Below, in pieces: positions 9,208-18,475 of a DNA stretch of 50,564 bases (position 1 is its first letter; each line of letters begins with the position of its first letter). The position numbers were made by a program, and so were the translations under genes. The stretch spans positions 1-50,564 of the forward strand of contig CALFNG010000031.1 of NCBI GenBank assembly GCA_937902985.1. The letters are read 5' to 3'. The notes beneath the pieces were generated by a model. It made no database searches. It was not told where the DNA came from and saw only the letters and a list, made by a program, of their open reading frames with translations. Origin of the DNA: an uncultured Myxococcales bacterium (lineage in GTDB: Bacteria; Myxococcota_A; Polyangia; Polyangiales; Polyangiaceae).

Positions 9208-10344
9208 GTGGCCGACGGAACACCGCGAGAAACAGACGAACTCCGTCAGGAGATGGCCCGCCTCGACGCGCGGATCGTGACCATCCTCGACGAGCGAGCG
9301 CGTCTCGCCCGGCAAGTTCGAGAGCTTCGTCGCAACCAGGCGCCGGCGCTTCCGGTCGGCGATCACGCCGCGATCCGCGAGCTCGTCGAGCGATCCAGCG
9401 GCGACATGCCGAAAGACGCGCTCCGCGACGTCTTGGGCGCAGTCTTCGCCGCGGGCCTGGCGCTCGAACTCCCGGTCAAGGTCGCGTTCGTCGGCCCCGA
9501 AGGCGGAGCCGGGCACGCCGCCGCGCGCAGCCGGTTCGGTTCGGGCGAATCCATGCTCGTCCCGGCGGACAGCGCGGTCGACGCGCTCGAAGAGGTGTCG
9601 CGCAAGCGCGCCGAGTTCGCAGTCGTCCCTTTCGAGACGTCCACCGAGGGCCCGCTCCAGCCCACCATCCAGGCGTTGATGACGCGCGATTTGCGCATCG
9701 CCGAGATGGTCGACAACGACTTCGCGCTGCACCTCGTCAGCCGGACAGGCACGCTCGGGCCCACGCTCGGGCCCACACTAGGGCCCACACTAGGGCCCAC
9801 ACTAGGGCCCACACTAGGGGAAGTGTCGAAACTGTACGGAACGGCGGCCGACCACGCGCTGTGCCGGCGCTTCATCGAGCGGCTCGCCTCGCACGTGGCG
9901 GTCGTCCCGGTGGCCAGTCCCCGATTGGCTTGCGAGCTCGCCGCGGGCGAGAGCGGCGCCGCGGCGATTGCTGGCGAGGCCGTCGCCGCCTCGTTCGGCC
10001 TCGAGATCGCGACGCGCGACGTCCGCGACGCCGAGAGCGCGCGCGTGCGATACGCCATCGCGGGGACGCGCCCTTCTGCGCGAACGACCGACGAGGCGAC
10101 GTCGTTCGTCTTCAGCGTGCAAGACGCGCCCGGGTCGTTGCTCGACGTTCTACGCGTCTTCGCCGACCGTGGAATTCGCCTGACGAAAATTCACAGCCAC
10201 CCATCCGATGGCTCGAACTGGAGCTACCTCTTCTATGCCGAGGCGTCGGGTCACTTCACGGACCGGTCGCTCGTGACCGCCTTCGAAGAGATCAAGCGAA
10301 TGACCCGGCTGTTCAAGCTCCTCGGTTCCTATCCGGCGCGGTAG
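9208..10344 (+). CDS. PheA-like protein (chorismate mutase, prephenate dehydratase-like and ACT domains) with altered active sites
   Basis: Domain order matches the bifunctional P-protein: an AroQ-type helical domain (residues 10-85), a prephenate dehydratase-like domain (90-288) and an ACT domain (298-375). Key dehydratase residues known from the E. coli enzyme are replaced in a hand alignment: Asn160 is Thr144, Ser208 is Gly211, Gln215 is Leu218, and Thr278 of the TRF motif is Val280 (VRY). In the mutase domain the catalytic Glu52 position is Ile and Lys39 is Arg. The ACT phenylalanine-binding ESRP motif reads HSHP. A TLGP tandem repeat (residues 182-205) interrupts the dehydratase fold. 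The fold is kept; classical activity is doubtful. GTG start at 9208. It begins a coupled run with a lipoprotein and an AroA-like gene. Confidence 0.85.
   Translation: MADGTPRETDELRQEMARLDARIVTILDERARLARQVRELRRNQAPALPVGDHAAIRELVERSSGDMPKDALRDVLGAVFAAGLALELPVKVAFVGPEGGAGHAAARSRFGSGESMLVPADSAVDALEEVSRKRAEFAVVPFETSTEGPLQPTIQALMTRDLRIAEMVDNDFALHLVSRTGTLGPTLGPTLGPTLGPTLGPTLGEVSKLYGTAADHALCRRFIERLASHVAVVPVASPRLACELAAGESGAAAIAGEAVAASFGLEIATRDVRDAESARVRYAIAGTRPSARTTDEATSFVFSVQDAPGSLLDVLRVFADRGIRLTKIHSHPSDGSNWSYLFYAEASGHFTDRSLVTAFEEIKRMTRLFKLLGSYPAR
9751..9820 (+). repeat. 12-bp tandem repeat inside the PheA-like gene
   Basis: Five full units and one partial unit. The first two read ACGCTCGGGCCC and the later ones ACACTAGGGCCC. 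All encode Thr-Leu-Gly-Pro. The frame is preserved, so copy-number change would lengthen or shorten the protein by four residues per unit. The rare CTA leucine codon in the later units suggests recent expansion from a single variant unit. Confidence 0.9.
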
Positions 10345-10356
10345 TCTGCCGGATCG

Positions 10357-11292
10357 ATGCATCGACGCCATCTACTGGTCCTCGTCGCGCTTCTCTTCGG
10401 GTGTGGTGGAAAGGGCGCGGCCTCGGGAGCCGACGCGAAGACCGTCGCGGACGCCGACCCGGTCGCACTCTTGCCGCCGTCGTCGATCGTGGTCGCGAGC
10501 CTCGAGGCGCGCGCGATGTACGCCAGCGCGTCGATCGGCGCGACGCTCGCGACGTTCACTGGCTCGCTCGTGCCCTTCGGGCCGGAAGCGGGGTTTCAGG
10601 CGTCTCGCGACGTGGACCGCGTGACCTTCGGCGCCTACGCGGGCAGCGAGGCCGACGTGGCCGCCGTGCTCAGCGGCCGCTTCGATCTCGACAAGATCGC
10701 CGCCGCGACGACGACGAAGACCGGCGCAGCCATCGTAAAGGCGACCTACGCCGGCTTCGCGACCGACGCCATCGGCGCCGTCACGATCGCGCCGATCACC
10801 GCGAAGACGCTGGTCGTCGGAACGAGCGAGCGCGTCCACCGCGTGCTCGATCGCCTCGGATCCGGTGCGCTCCAGCGGTCGGTTCCCCCGTGGGTGTCGG
10901 ACACGTTGAACACGCCGGGCGCGCAGTTCGTGGTCACGGCCGACTTTGCGACCCAGCCGATTGCCTCCGCGACCATTGGCTCGATCAATCTGTCGTGGCT
11001 CAAAGGGTTGCAGGTCGTCCGCGCGATCGGCGACTTCGACGCCCCGGGGATCAACGTCGCAGGAACCCTCACCTACGGCACTCCGACCGAGGCGCAGGGC
11101 GCGGCCGATGGCATCCATGTCCTCGACGGTCTGCAAAAGGTGCTTGCTCCGCTGCTCCTCGGAGCCAGGGTGCAAAACCTCCAGGTCTCGAGCAGCGGCA
11201 GCGACGTCAGCTGCAAATTCGCCCTCGACGGCTCGTCCATTGGCGCGCTGCTGTCGCTCGCGACTCGTTACGCGCTGCCGCCCGCACGATGA
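10357..11292 (+). CDS. Predicted lipoprotein, unknown function
   Basis: 311 residues. An N-terminal signal peptide (MHRRHLLVLVALLFGC) ends in a lipobox LFGC at residues 13-16, so the mature protein should be lipid-anchored outside the inner membrane. The rest is a Ser/Thr/Ala/Gly-rich beta/alpha protein with hydrophobic strands such as KTLVVGTSERVHRVLDRL and AQFVVTADFA. It ends in an ATGA overlap with the AroA-like gene, so the two are probably translationally coupled. The layout (a Pro-Pro start, a VDRVTFGAY-like strand, a TLVVGTSE-like strand, a late KFALDGSS strand) loosely resembles that of the second lipoprotein at 13382-14470. The two may be distant paralogues. No catalytic motif is visible. 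Confidence 0.8.
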   Translation: MHRRHLLVLVALLFGCGGKGAASGADAKTVADADPVALLPPSSIVVASLEARAMYASASIGATLATFTGSLVPFGPEAGFQASRDVDRVTFGAYAGSEADVAAVLSGRFDLDKIAAATTTKTGAAIVKATYAGFATDAIGAVTIAPITAKTLVVGTSERVHRVLDRLGSGALQRSVPPWVSDTLNTPGAQFVVTADFATQPIASATIGSINLSWLKGLQVVRAIGDFDAPGINVAGTLTYGTPTEAQGAADGIHVLDGLQKVLAPLLLGARVQNLQVSSSGSDVSCKFALDGSSIGALLSLATRYALPPAR

Positions 11293-12653
11293 CGGCGCTC
11301 GTCGTCCACCCCGCGGAGCGCCCGCTCGTCGGCAGCATCCCGGTCCCGTCGGACGCGGGCATCGGACACCGTGCGCTGCTCTTCGCGGCCGTCGCCCAGG
11401 GCAAATCGCGCCTCGTCTCGTTCTCTGCCGTCGACGGCACGCTGACGACCGCCGCTTGCCTGCGGGCTCTCGGAGCGTCGATCGACTCGGTCGGTCACGA
11501 CGTCATCATCTCGGGCGCCGGCCTCGGCGGGCTTCGCGCGCCCGAGCGCGGGGTCTACTGCGGCGCGTCCAGCACGACGATGCACCTCCTGTGCGGTCTT
11601 CTGGCCACGATGCCCTTTCGAGCGACGCTCGCCGGCGACGGCGCGCTTTCTCGAGAGGCGATGACGCCGCTGGTGACGCCTCTCCGGCGGCGCGGAGCGC
11701 TCGTCGAAGGGACTGGGCGCGACGGCGAGGTCACGGCCCCCCTGGCGATCGAGCCTCTCCCCGACCGACGGCTCCTGTCGAGGATCGAGTACGAGAGCCC
11801 TGCGGCAAGCGCCGACGTGAAGGCGGCCGTCTTGATCTCGGGCTTGCGCGCCGAAGGTGCCACGCTGTTCAAGGAGCCCACGGTCTCGCGTGACCACACC
11901 GAGCGCTTGCTCGACGCGCTCGGCGCCCCGATACGAACGTTCGGCACCGTGGTCCAGCTCGACCCCACGGCCTGGGACGGACACATCGCGGGTTTCGAGT
12001 TCGCAATTCCCGGAGACCTGTCGGCCGCCGCCTTCCTCATCCTCGCCGCGAACCTCGTGCCCGGCTCTCGCGTGACGGCGCGCGCGGTCAGCGTGAACCC
12101 GACGCGATCGGGCCTGCTCGAGATCGCGCGCGACATGGGCGCGGGGCTCACGATCGAGCCGCAGGGCGAGCGCCAGGGCGAACCGGTCGCCGCGCTGCAC
12201 GCGTGGCGCGCAGGCCTCCGCGCGGCGACGATCGGCGGCGAGACCGTCGCGCGCGCGAACGACGACATCCCCGTCGCCTGCGCGCTCGCCGCGCGAGCCG
12301 CGGGAACGAGCCGCGTCACGTTCGGCGACGGCGAGCTTGGAGCGGAGGCGGTGCGTCGACGGGTCGCGCCGCTGCTAGGCGCGCTCCGGTCGTTCGGCGT
12401 GCAGTGCGACGAGCGGCCGGGCGGCGTCGAGATCGAGGGCCGAGAAGGACCCCTCCGCGCCGCTCGTATCGAGAGCGGTGGCGATCCCTCGCTCGCGATG
12501 ACCACAGCGATCCTCGCGCTCGCCGCCGACGGGCCGACGCGGATCGAGGACGCGGCTTGCATCGGGTCGCGGTATCCGAAATTCGTGGCGACCCTTCGCG
12601 CCCTCGGCGCTCGCGTCGACGTCGAGAGCGAGAGCGAGAGCGAGAGCGGGTGA
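11289..12653 (+). CDS. AroA (EPSP synthase)-like protein lacking several PEP-binding residues
   Basis: 454 residues with the full two-domain EPSP synthase fold: SRDHTERLL (200-208), FAIPGDLSAAAFLILAA (238-254) and VNPTRSGLLEIARDMGA (269-285) are family hallmarks, closest to the class II type. Aligned by eye with E. coli AroA and CP4 EPSPS, the Lys-Ser of GDKSISHR is Ala24-Gly25. The Arg of the RPM motif (E. coli Arg124) is Glu123. Gln171 is Asp176. Arg386 of DHRMAM is Ser401. Arg28, Arg201, Asp325, Glu353 and Arg356 are kept. Loss of Lys22, Arg124 and Arg386 removes much of the phosphoenolpyruvate pocket, so normal catalysis is unlikely. The C-terminus ends in a Glu-Ser repeat. The start overlaps the lipoprotein stop (ATGA); cmk follows after 36 bases. 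Confidence 0.85.
   Translation: MTALVVHPAERPLVGSIPVPSDAGIGHRALLFAAVAQGKSRLVSFSAVDGTLTTAACLRALGASIDSVGHDVIISGAGLGGLRAPERGVYCGASSTTMHLLCGLLATMPFRATLAGDGALSREAMTPLVTPLRRRGALVEGTGRDGEVTAPLAIEPLPDRRLLSRIEYESPAASADVKAAVLISGLRAEGATLFKEPTVSRDHTERLLDALGAPIRTFGTVVQLDPTAWDGHIAGFEFAIPGDLSAAAFLILAANLVPGSRVTARAVSVNPTRSGLLEIARDMGAGLTIEPQGERQGEPVAALHAWRAGLRAATIGGETVARANDDIPVACALAARAAGTSRVTFGDGELGAEAVRRRVAPLLGALRSFGVQCDERPGGVEIEGREGPLRAARIESGGDPSLAMTTAILALAADGPTRIEDAACIGSRYPKFVATLRALGARVDVESESESESG
12624..12647 (+). repeat. Hexanucleotide repeat at the 3' end of the AroA-like gene
   Basis: Four units of GAGAGC encode the terminal Glu-Ser repeat of the AroA-like protein. Slippage here would only change a disordered tail. 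Confidence 0.85.
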
Positions 12654-12689
12654 GCGCGTAAATCGCCGCGGATGGACTAGAGTCACGCT

Positions 12690-13385
12690 GTGGGTCGTTC
12701 CCGTCCGATCGTCGCCATCGATGGTCCCGCAGGAGCGGGAAAGAGCACCGTCGCGAAGCGCCTGGCCGATGTACTCGGCTACGTGCTCGTCGACACCGGC
12801 GCCATGTACCGCGCGGTGGCGCTCGCGGCGCAACGCGTCGGAATCGGGTGGGACGAGGCCGAGCCCGTCGGCGAGCTCGCCCGGCAGCTGGTAGCGCGGA
12901 GCGCCCTCGGTTTCGAGCGCGATCCCGAGCGCGGGGTCAGGGTCCGCCTCGACGGCGCAGACGTGACCGACGCGATCCGTGCCCCCGAGATCGGAATGGG
13001 CGCGAGCACGGTCTCGGCGCACAAGGCCGTTCGCGACGCCCTCCTGGCGATGCAGCGGCAGGCCGGGCGATCGGGCGGCGTCGTCCTCGAGGGTCGCGAC
13101 ATCGGCACCGTCGTCTTCCCCGAGGCCGACGCCAAGTTCTTCCTCACGGCGCGCCCCGAGGTCCGGGCGCGCAGGCGCTTCGACGAGCTGACGGCCAGGG
13201 GCGCGAAGGTGTCGTTCGAACAGACCCTCGACGAGGTGCGCCAGCGCGACGAGCAAGACACGACGCGGGCGGTCGCGCCGCTCCGTCAGGCGCCCGACGC
13301 CACCCTGGTCGACAGCTCCGAGATCGGCATCGAAGAAGCCGTCGCCCGAATGGCCGAACGGGTCCGTGCGGGGGCAAGCGGTTGA
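12690..13385 (+). CDS. cmk: Cytidylate kinase
   Basis: Phosphorylates CMP and dCMP with ATP in pyrimidine salvage and RNA turnover. All family motifs are intact: Walker A GPAGAGKST near residue 12, DTGAMYRAVALAA, the NMP-binding segment VLEGRDIGTVVFP, and the lid motif RDEQDTTRAVAPL. 231 residues is the normal length. The GTG start at 12690 puts IVAIDGPAGAGKS at the expected distance. The intact active site contrasts with the degraded AroA-like protein just upstream. The stop overlaps a TTG start of the next gene, and rpsA lies downstream, the usual cmk-rpsA order. Confidence 0.95.
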   Translation: MGRSRPIVAIDGPAGAGKSTVAKRLADVLGYVLVDTGAMYRAVALAAQRVGIGWDEAEPVGELARQLVARSALGFERDPERGVRVRLDGADVTDAIRAPEIGMGASTVSAHKAVRDALLAMQRQAGRSGGVVLEGRDIGTVVFPEADAKFFLTARPEVRARRRFDELTARGAKVSFEQTLDEVRQRDEQDTTRAVAPLRQAPDATLVDSSEIGIEEAVARMAERVRAGASG

Positions 13386-14470
13386 CGATCGCGTGGAGGA
13401 CGGCGTTCCTCGCGCCGATCTCGCTCACTTCGCTCATCTGCGCCCCCGCGCCCCTCGCCTGCGGCGGAAACGCGCTCGCTCCGTCGACGCAGACTTCGCC
13501 GGTGGCGGCAGAGCCCCGCTGGGAAGACGCCTTCGACGCGACGCCGGAGCTCATGGTCTTCGTGTACCCGTCGGCGCTCCGGTCGGACCGCGTCTACGGT
13601 CCCCTGCTTCGCCGCGCGATTGCGCTCGTGCGGCAGCGGAGCCGGGTGGTCGCCCAGACCCGTGCGCTCGACGCGATGGAAGACGCCGACGAGGTGATTC
13701 TCGGTCTTCGTCCCGGGTCGTCGGAGACGGCGGAGGACATCGTCGTCGTCGTTCGCGGCGTGCGCGCCGATGTGGACCCGGCGGCGCTGGTCGATTCCGA
13801 AGGCCGTCCCCTCTGGGCACCTGGCCCGATGGGCCGCGTGCGGGAGCTCATCCGCGCCGATGCGGCTTCCCCGCCATCCGAGGCCGGCGAAGTCCCTGCC
13901 TCTCTCTTCGAACTGCCTGGGCGCACGTGGGTCATCGCCGCGGGCGACGCGCGTACCCGGGCGCGGTCCGCGTTCACGCGTACGCCCGCGCGCTCCCGCT
14001 CTCGGGCGCCGGTCGAGCCTGGGGCCGACGACGCCCTTGTCACCATCCGGATCGACGGGGCCGCGCTCGTCCGACGCGTTCCCGCGCTGCGTTCGGGCGA
14101 TCTTGGCAGCGTGGGTCGCCGCCTCGACGACATGACGTTCGAGCTCGCCGCCGGCTCGGTCGACGGGGTCGCGCCCGCCGACGGCGGACCTCTGCCGGCC
14201 CCGGACCGCAAGGTCAAGGCGACCCTTTCGTATGCGAACGAAGACGCCGCGGCGCTCGCCGAGTCCACGGTGCGTCAGGCGCTCGAAGCGATCCAGCGAA
14301 AGAAGCCCGAGGGGCTCGCGTGGCTTCCGAGCGAGCAGATCACCGTCGAGCGTCCTCCCCCAGGGAAGCGGGTCGTCCTGACAACCCCGCTCCCTCCGCG
14401 CCTCATCGATGCGCTCCTGCATGCGGGCGCGCCCCGACCCGGCCCGGGCGAGCGCGATCCGCCGCCCTGA
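13382..14470 (+). CDS. Predicted lipoprotein, unknown function
   Basis: 362 residues starting from TTG at 13382, overlapping the cmk stop as TTGA. This start is chosen because it alone supplies a signal peptide (MTIAWRTAFLAPISLTSLIC) and a lipobox PLAC before a Gly-Gly. The mature part starts with an Asp/Pro linker and contains alternating strands (ELMVFVYPSAL, DIVVVVRGVRADVD, RTWVIAAGDART, ALVTIRIDGAALV). Its layout parallels the lipoprotein at 10357-11292. No enzyme motif is recognised. Gene reality is supported by coupling and the signal peptide; a later ATG start around 13552 is less likely. Confidence 0.75.
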   Translation: MTIAWRTAFLAPISLTSLICAPAPLACGGNALAPSTQTSPVAAEPRWEDAFDATPELMVFVYPSALRSDRVYGPLLRRAIALVRQRSRVVAQTRALDAMEDADEVILGLRPGSSETAEDIVVVVRGVRADVDPAALVDSEGRPLWAPGPMGRVRELIRADAASPPSEAGEVPASLFELPGRTWVIAAGDARTRARSAFTRTPARSRSRAPVEPGADDALVTIRIDGAALVRRVPALRSGDLGSVGRRLDDMTFELAAGSVDGVAPADGGPLPAPDRKVKATLSYANEDAAALAESTVRQALEAIQRKKPEGLAWLPSEQITVERPPPGKRVVLTTPLPPRLIDALLHAGAPRPGPGERDPPP

Positions 14471-14486
14471 TACCCGTCACGTGCCT

Positions 14487-14515
14487 TTGACAGACGGGCT
14501 CCGGCACGCTAAGTG
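14487..14515 (+). promoter_or_regulatory. Candidate promoter upstream of rpsA
   Basis: A perfect TTGACA at 14487-14492 lies 17 bases before TAAGTG (14510-14515), a weak -10. The -10 region overlaps a short palindrome GGCAC-GCTAA-GTGCC (14503-14517). The half-site resembles the one at the FmdB-type promoter. rpsA starts about 145 bases downstream, leaving a leader in which S1 autoregulation could act, though none is shown. Confidence 0.35.
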
Positions 14516-14660
14516 CCAGCGTCCCGAGGCTGGCTTTCGAGGATGCGTCCGTCCGTCGCCAGCCCAGGATTTTACCCAACCCAACGCGTGCATCGCACGC
14601 ACACTAGTCGCACCGCTAGCACCGCTCGCAGGCGCGACTGCCGAGGATCCCCCGAACATC

Positions 14661-16500
<1,840 letters not shown>

Positions 16501-16508
<8 letters not shown>

Positions 16509-16527
16509 CTACGAGTAGCTACGAGTA
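16501..16527 (+). repeat. 10-bp tandem duplication at the rpsA stop codon
   Basis: ACGAGTAGCT is repeated twice and followed by ACGAGTA, so the GAG-TAG end of rpsA has been duplicated. Only the first TAG is used. Confidence 0.85.
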
Positions 16528-16572
16528 AAGTCTCTCCCTCCTTTTTAGTTAGGTAGCTAGACGAACGGCGAA

Positions 16573-16612
16573 GAGGCGGGCTGCCCGGTGCGGCCCGCCT
16601 CTCGTCGTTTTT
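16573..16612 (+). terminator. Rho-independent terminator after rpsA
   Basis: Arms GAGGCGGGC (16573-16581) and GCCCGCCTC (16593-16601) form a perfect 9-bp stem with an 11-base loop, followed by TCGTCG and a run of five T. It sits 65 bases after the rpsA stop and before the HIT gene. Confidence 0.85.
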
Positions 16613-16636
16613 GGCTCATGACCCATTGGATTCCCC

Positions 16637-17149
16637 ATGTCCGACGTTCTGTGGGCGCCCTGGCGAATGGAGTACCTCCTCGGATCGAAGGGAGGGCCAT
16701 GCGTGTTCTGCGACATGGCCGCCGCCCCGCCCGAGGCGTACCGAAGCAAGCTCGTGCTCATGGTCGCCGCGCATGCGCTCGTCTGTCTCAACAAATATCC
16801 GTTCGCGGCGGGCCATCTCTTGATCGTCCCGCGTCGTCACGCGGCGGACCTCGCCGAGCTCGAAGACGGCGAGTACGACGCCACGATGCGGCTCGTCCGC
16901 GCCACGGTTGCCCGCGTGCAGCGGGGCACCGGCGCGCAGGGAGTCAACCTGGGAATGAACCTCGGGGCCGCGGCGGGCGCGGGCATCGCGGAGCATCTCC
17001 ACGCTCACGTCGTTCCCCGCTGGCCTGGCGACACCAACTTCATGCCCGTCGTTGCGGACGTGCGCGTGATGCCGGAATACCTCGACGCGACGTGGAAGAC
17101 GCTCGCGCCGCTGTTCGCCGACCTGCCCGGCGCGCATCCGGTCGGGTAG
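16637..17149 (+). CDS. HIT family nucleotide hydrolase/phosphorylase
   Basis: Histidine-triad protein, 170 residues. The catalytic triad motif HLHAHVV has histidines 120, 122 and 124, and the N-terminal part has CVFC at residues 22-25 and the strand LNKYPFAAGHLLIVPRRH. The length, CxxC and WAPWRMEYL opening match the diadenosine tetraphosphate phosphorylase/hydrolase branch (like Rv2613c of Mycobacterium) rather than short HinT proteins. The likely reaction is breakdown of Ap4A or related dinucleotides. It starts just after the rpsA terminator, and the permease gene follows after 24 bases, so they may be co-transcribed. Confidence 0.9.
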   Translation: MSDVLWAPWRMEYLLGSKGGPCVFCDMAAAPPEAYRSKLVLMVAAHALVCLNKYPFAAGHLLIVPRRHAADLAELEDGEYDATMRLVRATVARVQRGTGAQGVNLGMNLGAAAGAGIAEHLHAHVVPRWPGDTNFMPVVADVRVMPEYLDATWKTLAPLFADLPGAHPVG

Positions 17150-17173
17150 GGCCGAGGGAGCGGCGATGAGGTC

Positions 17174-18403
17174 ATGAGCGAGACTCCCCCGCCCCGCTGG
17201 CGCCGCCCACTCTTTCTCTGGGGCAGCGCGGCGCTCGCGATCGCCGTCATGGTCGCGGCGCGCGAGGTCATCTTGCCGTTCATCCTCGCCGTGGTCATCG
17301 CCTACGTCCTGACCCCCCTCGTCGCCGCTCTCGAAAAGCGACGCGTGCCGCGCGCGGTCGCGGTTCTGTGCGTCTATGCGGCGGTTCTTGGCTCCCTCGG
17401 GGGCTTCTTGACGGCGATCGCTCCGCGGATCGGCGGCGAGTTCCGGGGGCTGCGTGACGAGTTGCCGAAGGTCACCGCTCAGATTCGCGATCGGTGGGTC
17501 CCGGCGATCACCGATCGGCTCCGCGCGGTTGGCATGGCGCCCGAGACGCCGCCCCCCGAGGCCGCCGAACAGGCCCCGTCGAGCGCCTTCGTGGCGCGGC
17601 CTCAGCCCGACGGCTCGATCGCCATCGACGTCGGCAGCGGAGTCAAGGTCGTCGCGACGCGAACGGGCTGGGACGTGGAGCCGGTGCACGCCAAGAAAGA
17701 CGCGTCGTTCGACCCGGGCCGGCTGATCAGCGACATGATCGGCCAGTCGTTCGCCTACGCGCAGCAGAACTCGCTCGAAGTCGCGCGCGCCGTGCGCGAC
17801 TTCTTGACGGGGGTCAGTCGCGTCATCTTCGTCTTCTTCATCACCCTGATGCTCGCGGCCTACACGATGCTGACGCGCGAGCGAATCCGCGCCTTCTTCC
17901 GGTCGCTCGTCCGGCCGGCGCGGCGCGATAGCTTCGACGAGCTGCTCGCGCGCATCGACCGAGGGCTCTCCGGCGTGGTCCGGGGTCAGCTCGTCATCTG
18001 CTGCATCAACGGTGCGCTCTCCGCCGTCGGCTTCGCGATCGTGGGTCTCAAGTACTGGCCGGTGATGGCGCTGATCGCGGCGCTGTTCTCGCTGGTCCCG
18101 ATCTTCGGGTCGATCGCCAGCGCCGTTCCGGCCATCGCGATCGCGCTGACGCAGGGCGTGGGCACCGCGGCGTTCGTGTTCGCCTGGATCCTCGGAATTC
18201 ACCAGCTCGAGGCGAACGTCTTGAACCCCAAGATCATGGGCGACGCTGCCAAGATCCACCCAGTGCTCGTGATTTTTTCACTGCTCGCGGGCGAACATTT
18301 CTTCCGCGTCCCGGGCGCGCTCCTCGCCGTGCCCACCATGTCGATCGCCCAGAGCGTCTTTCTCCATCTGAACGAAGTGACGCGCCGCGACCCGACCGAC
18401 TAG
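17174..18403 (+). CDS. AI-2E family transporter (PerM/TqsA-like permease)
   Basis: 409-residue integral membrane protein of the AI-2E transporter family. About eight membrane segments are visible: a pair at residues 12-75, then a soluble helical insert of about 130 residues, a segment near FIFVFFITLMLAAYTML, and a dense C-terminal group. The conserved family motifs are GLSGVVRGQLVICCINGALSAVG and LVPIFGSIASAVPAIAIAL. Members export small molecules (autoinducer-2, or sodium/proton exchange in some), so substrate is unknown. The insert contains a Pro/Glu-rich stretch (PETPPPEAAEQAP). The stop codon is the TAG inside the CTAG that begins palindromic element C. Confidence 0.9.
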   Translation: MSETPPPRWRRPLFLWGSAALAIAVMVAAREVILPFILAVVIAYVLTPLVAALEKRRVPRAVAVLCVYAAVLGSLGGFLTAIAPRIGGEFRGLRDELPKVTAQIRDRWVPAITDRLRAVGMAPETPPPEAAEQAPSSAFVARPQPDGSIAIDVGSGVKVVATRTGWDVEPVHAKKDASFDPGRLISDMIGQSFAYAQQNSLEVARAVRDFLTGVSRVIFVFFITLMLAAYTMLTRERIRAFFRSLVRPARRDSFDELLARIDRGLSGVVRGQLVICCINGALSAVGFAIVGLKYWPVMALIAALFSLVPIFGSIASAVPAIAIALTQGVGTAAFVFAWILGIHQLEANVLNPKIMGDAAKIHPVLVIFSLLAGEHFFRVPGALLAVPTMSIAQSVFLHLNEVTRRDPTD

Positions 18404-18475
18404 CGGCGGCGCAGCCGTCCGCGTCCTGGGAAGTCACGACGGAGGCGGTCGCGCTATGCGCGGGCGGCCTCCTAG
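18400..18475. repeat. Palindromic element C bounded by CTAG, between convergent genes
   Basis: The 76-base element begins and ends with CTAG. The left CTAG contains the stop of the permease gene, and the right CTAG contains, on the other strand, the stop of the acyl-CoA dehydrogenase gene. An inner hairpin (18441-18472) pairs GGAGGC with GCCTCC and CGCGC with GCGCG. Its core 18451-18475 is shared with element D at 3231-3254. It probably acts as a two-way transcription terminator. Confidence 0.6.

Noticed and set aside
14501-14517. Sigma-54 promoter before rpsA
   Set aside because: GG and GC are 10 bases apart, but the TTGC part is poor and a TTGACA box fits rpsA better.
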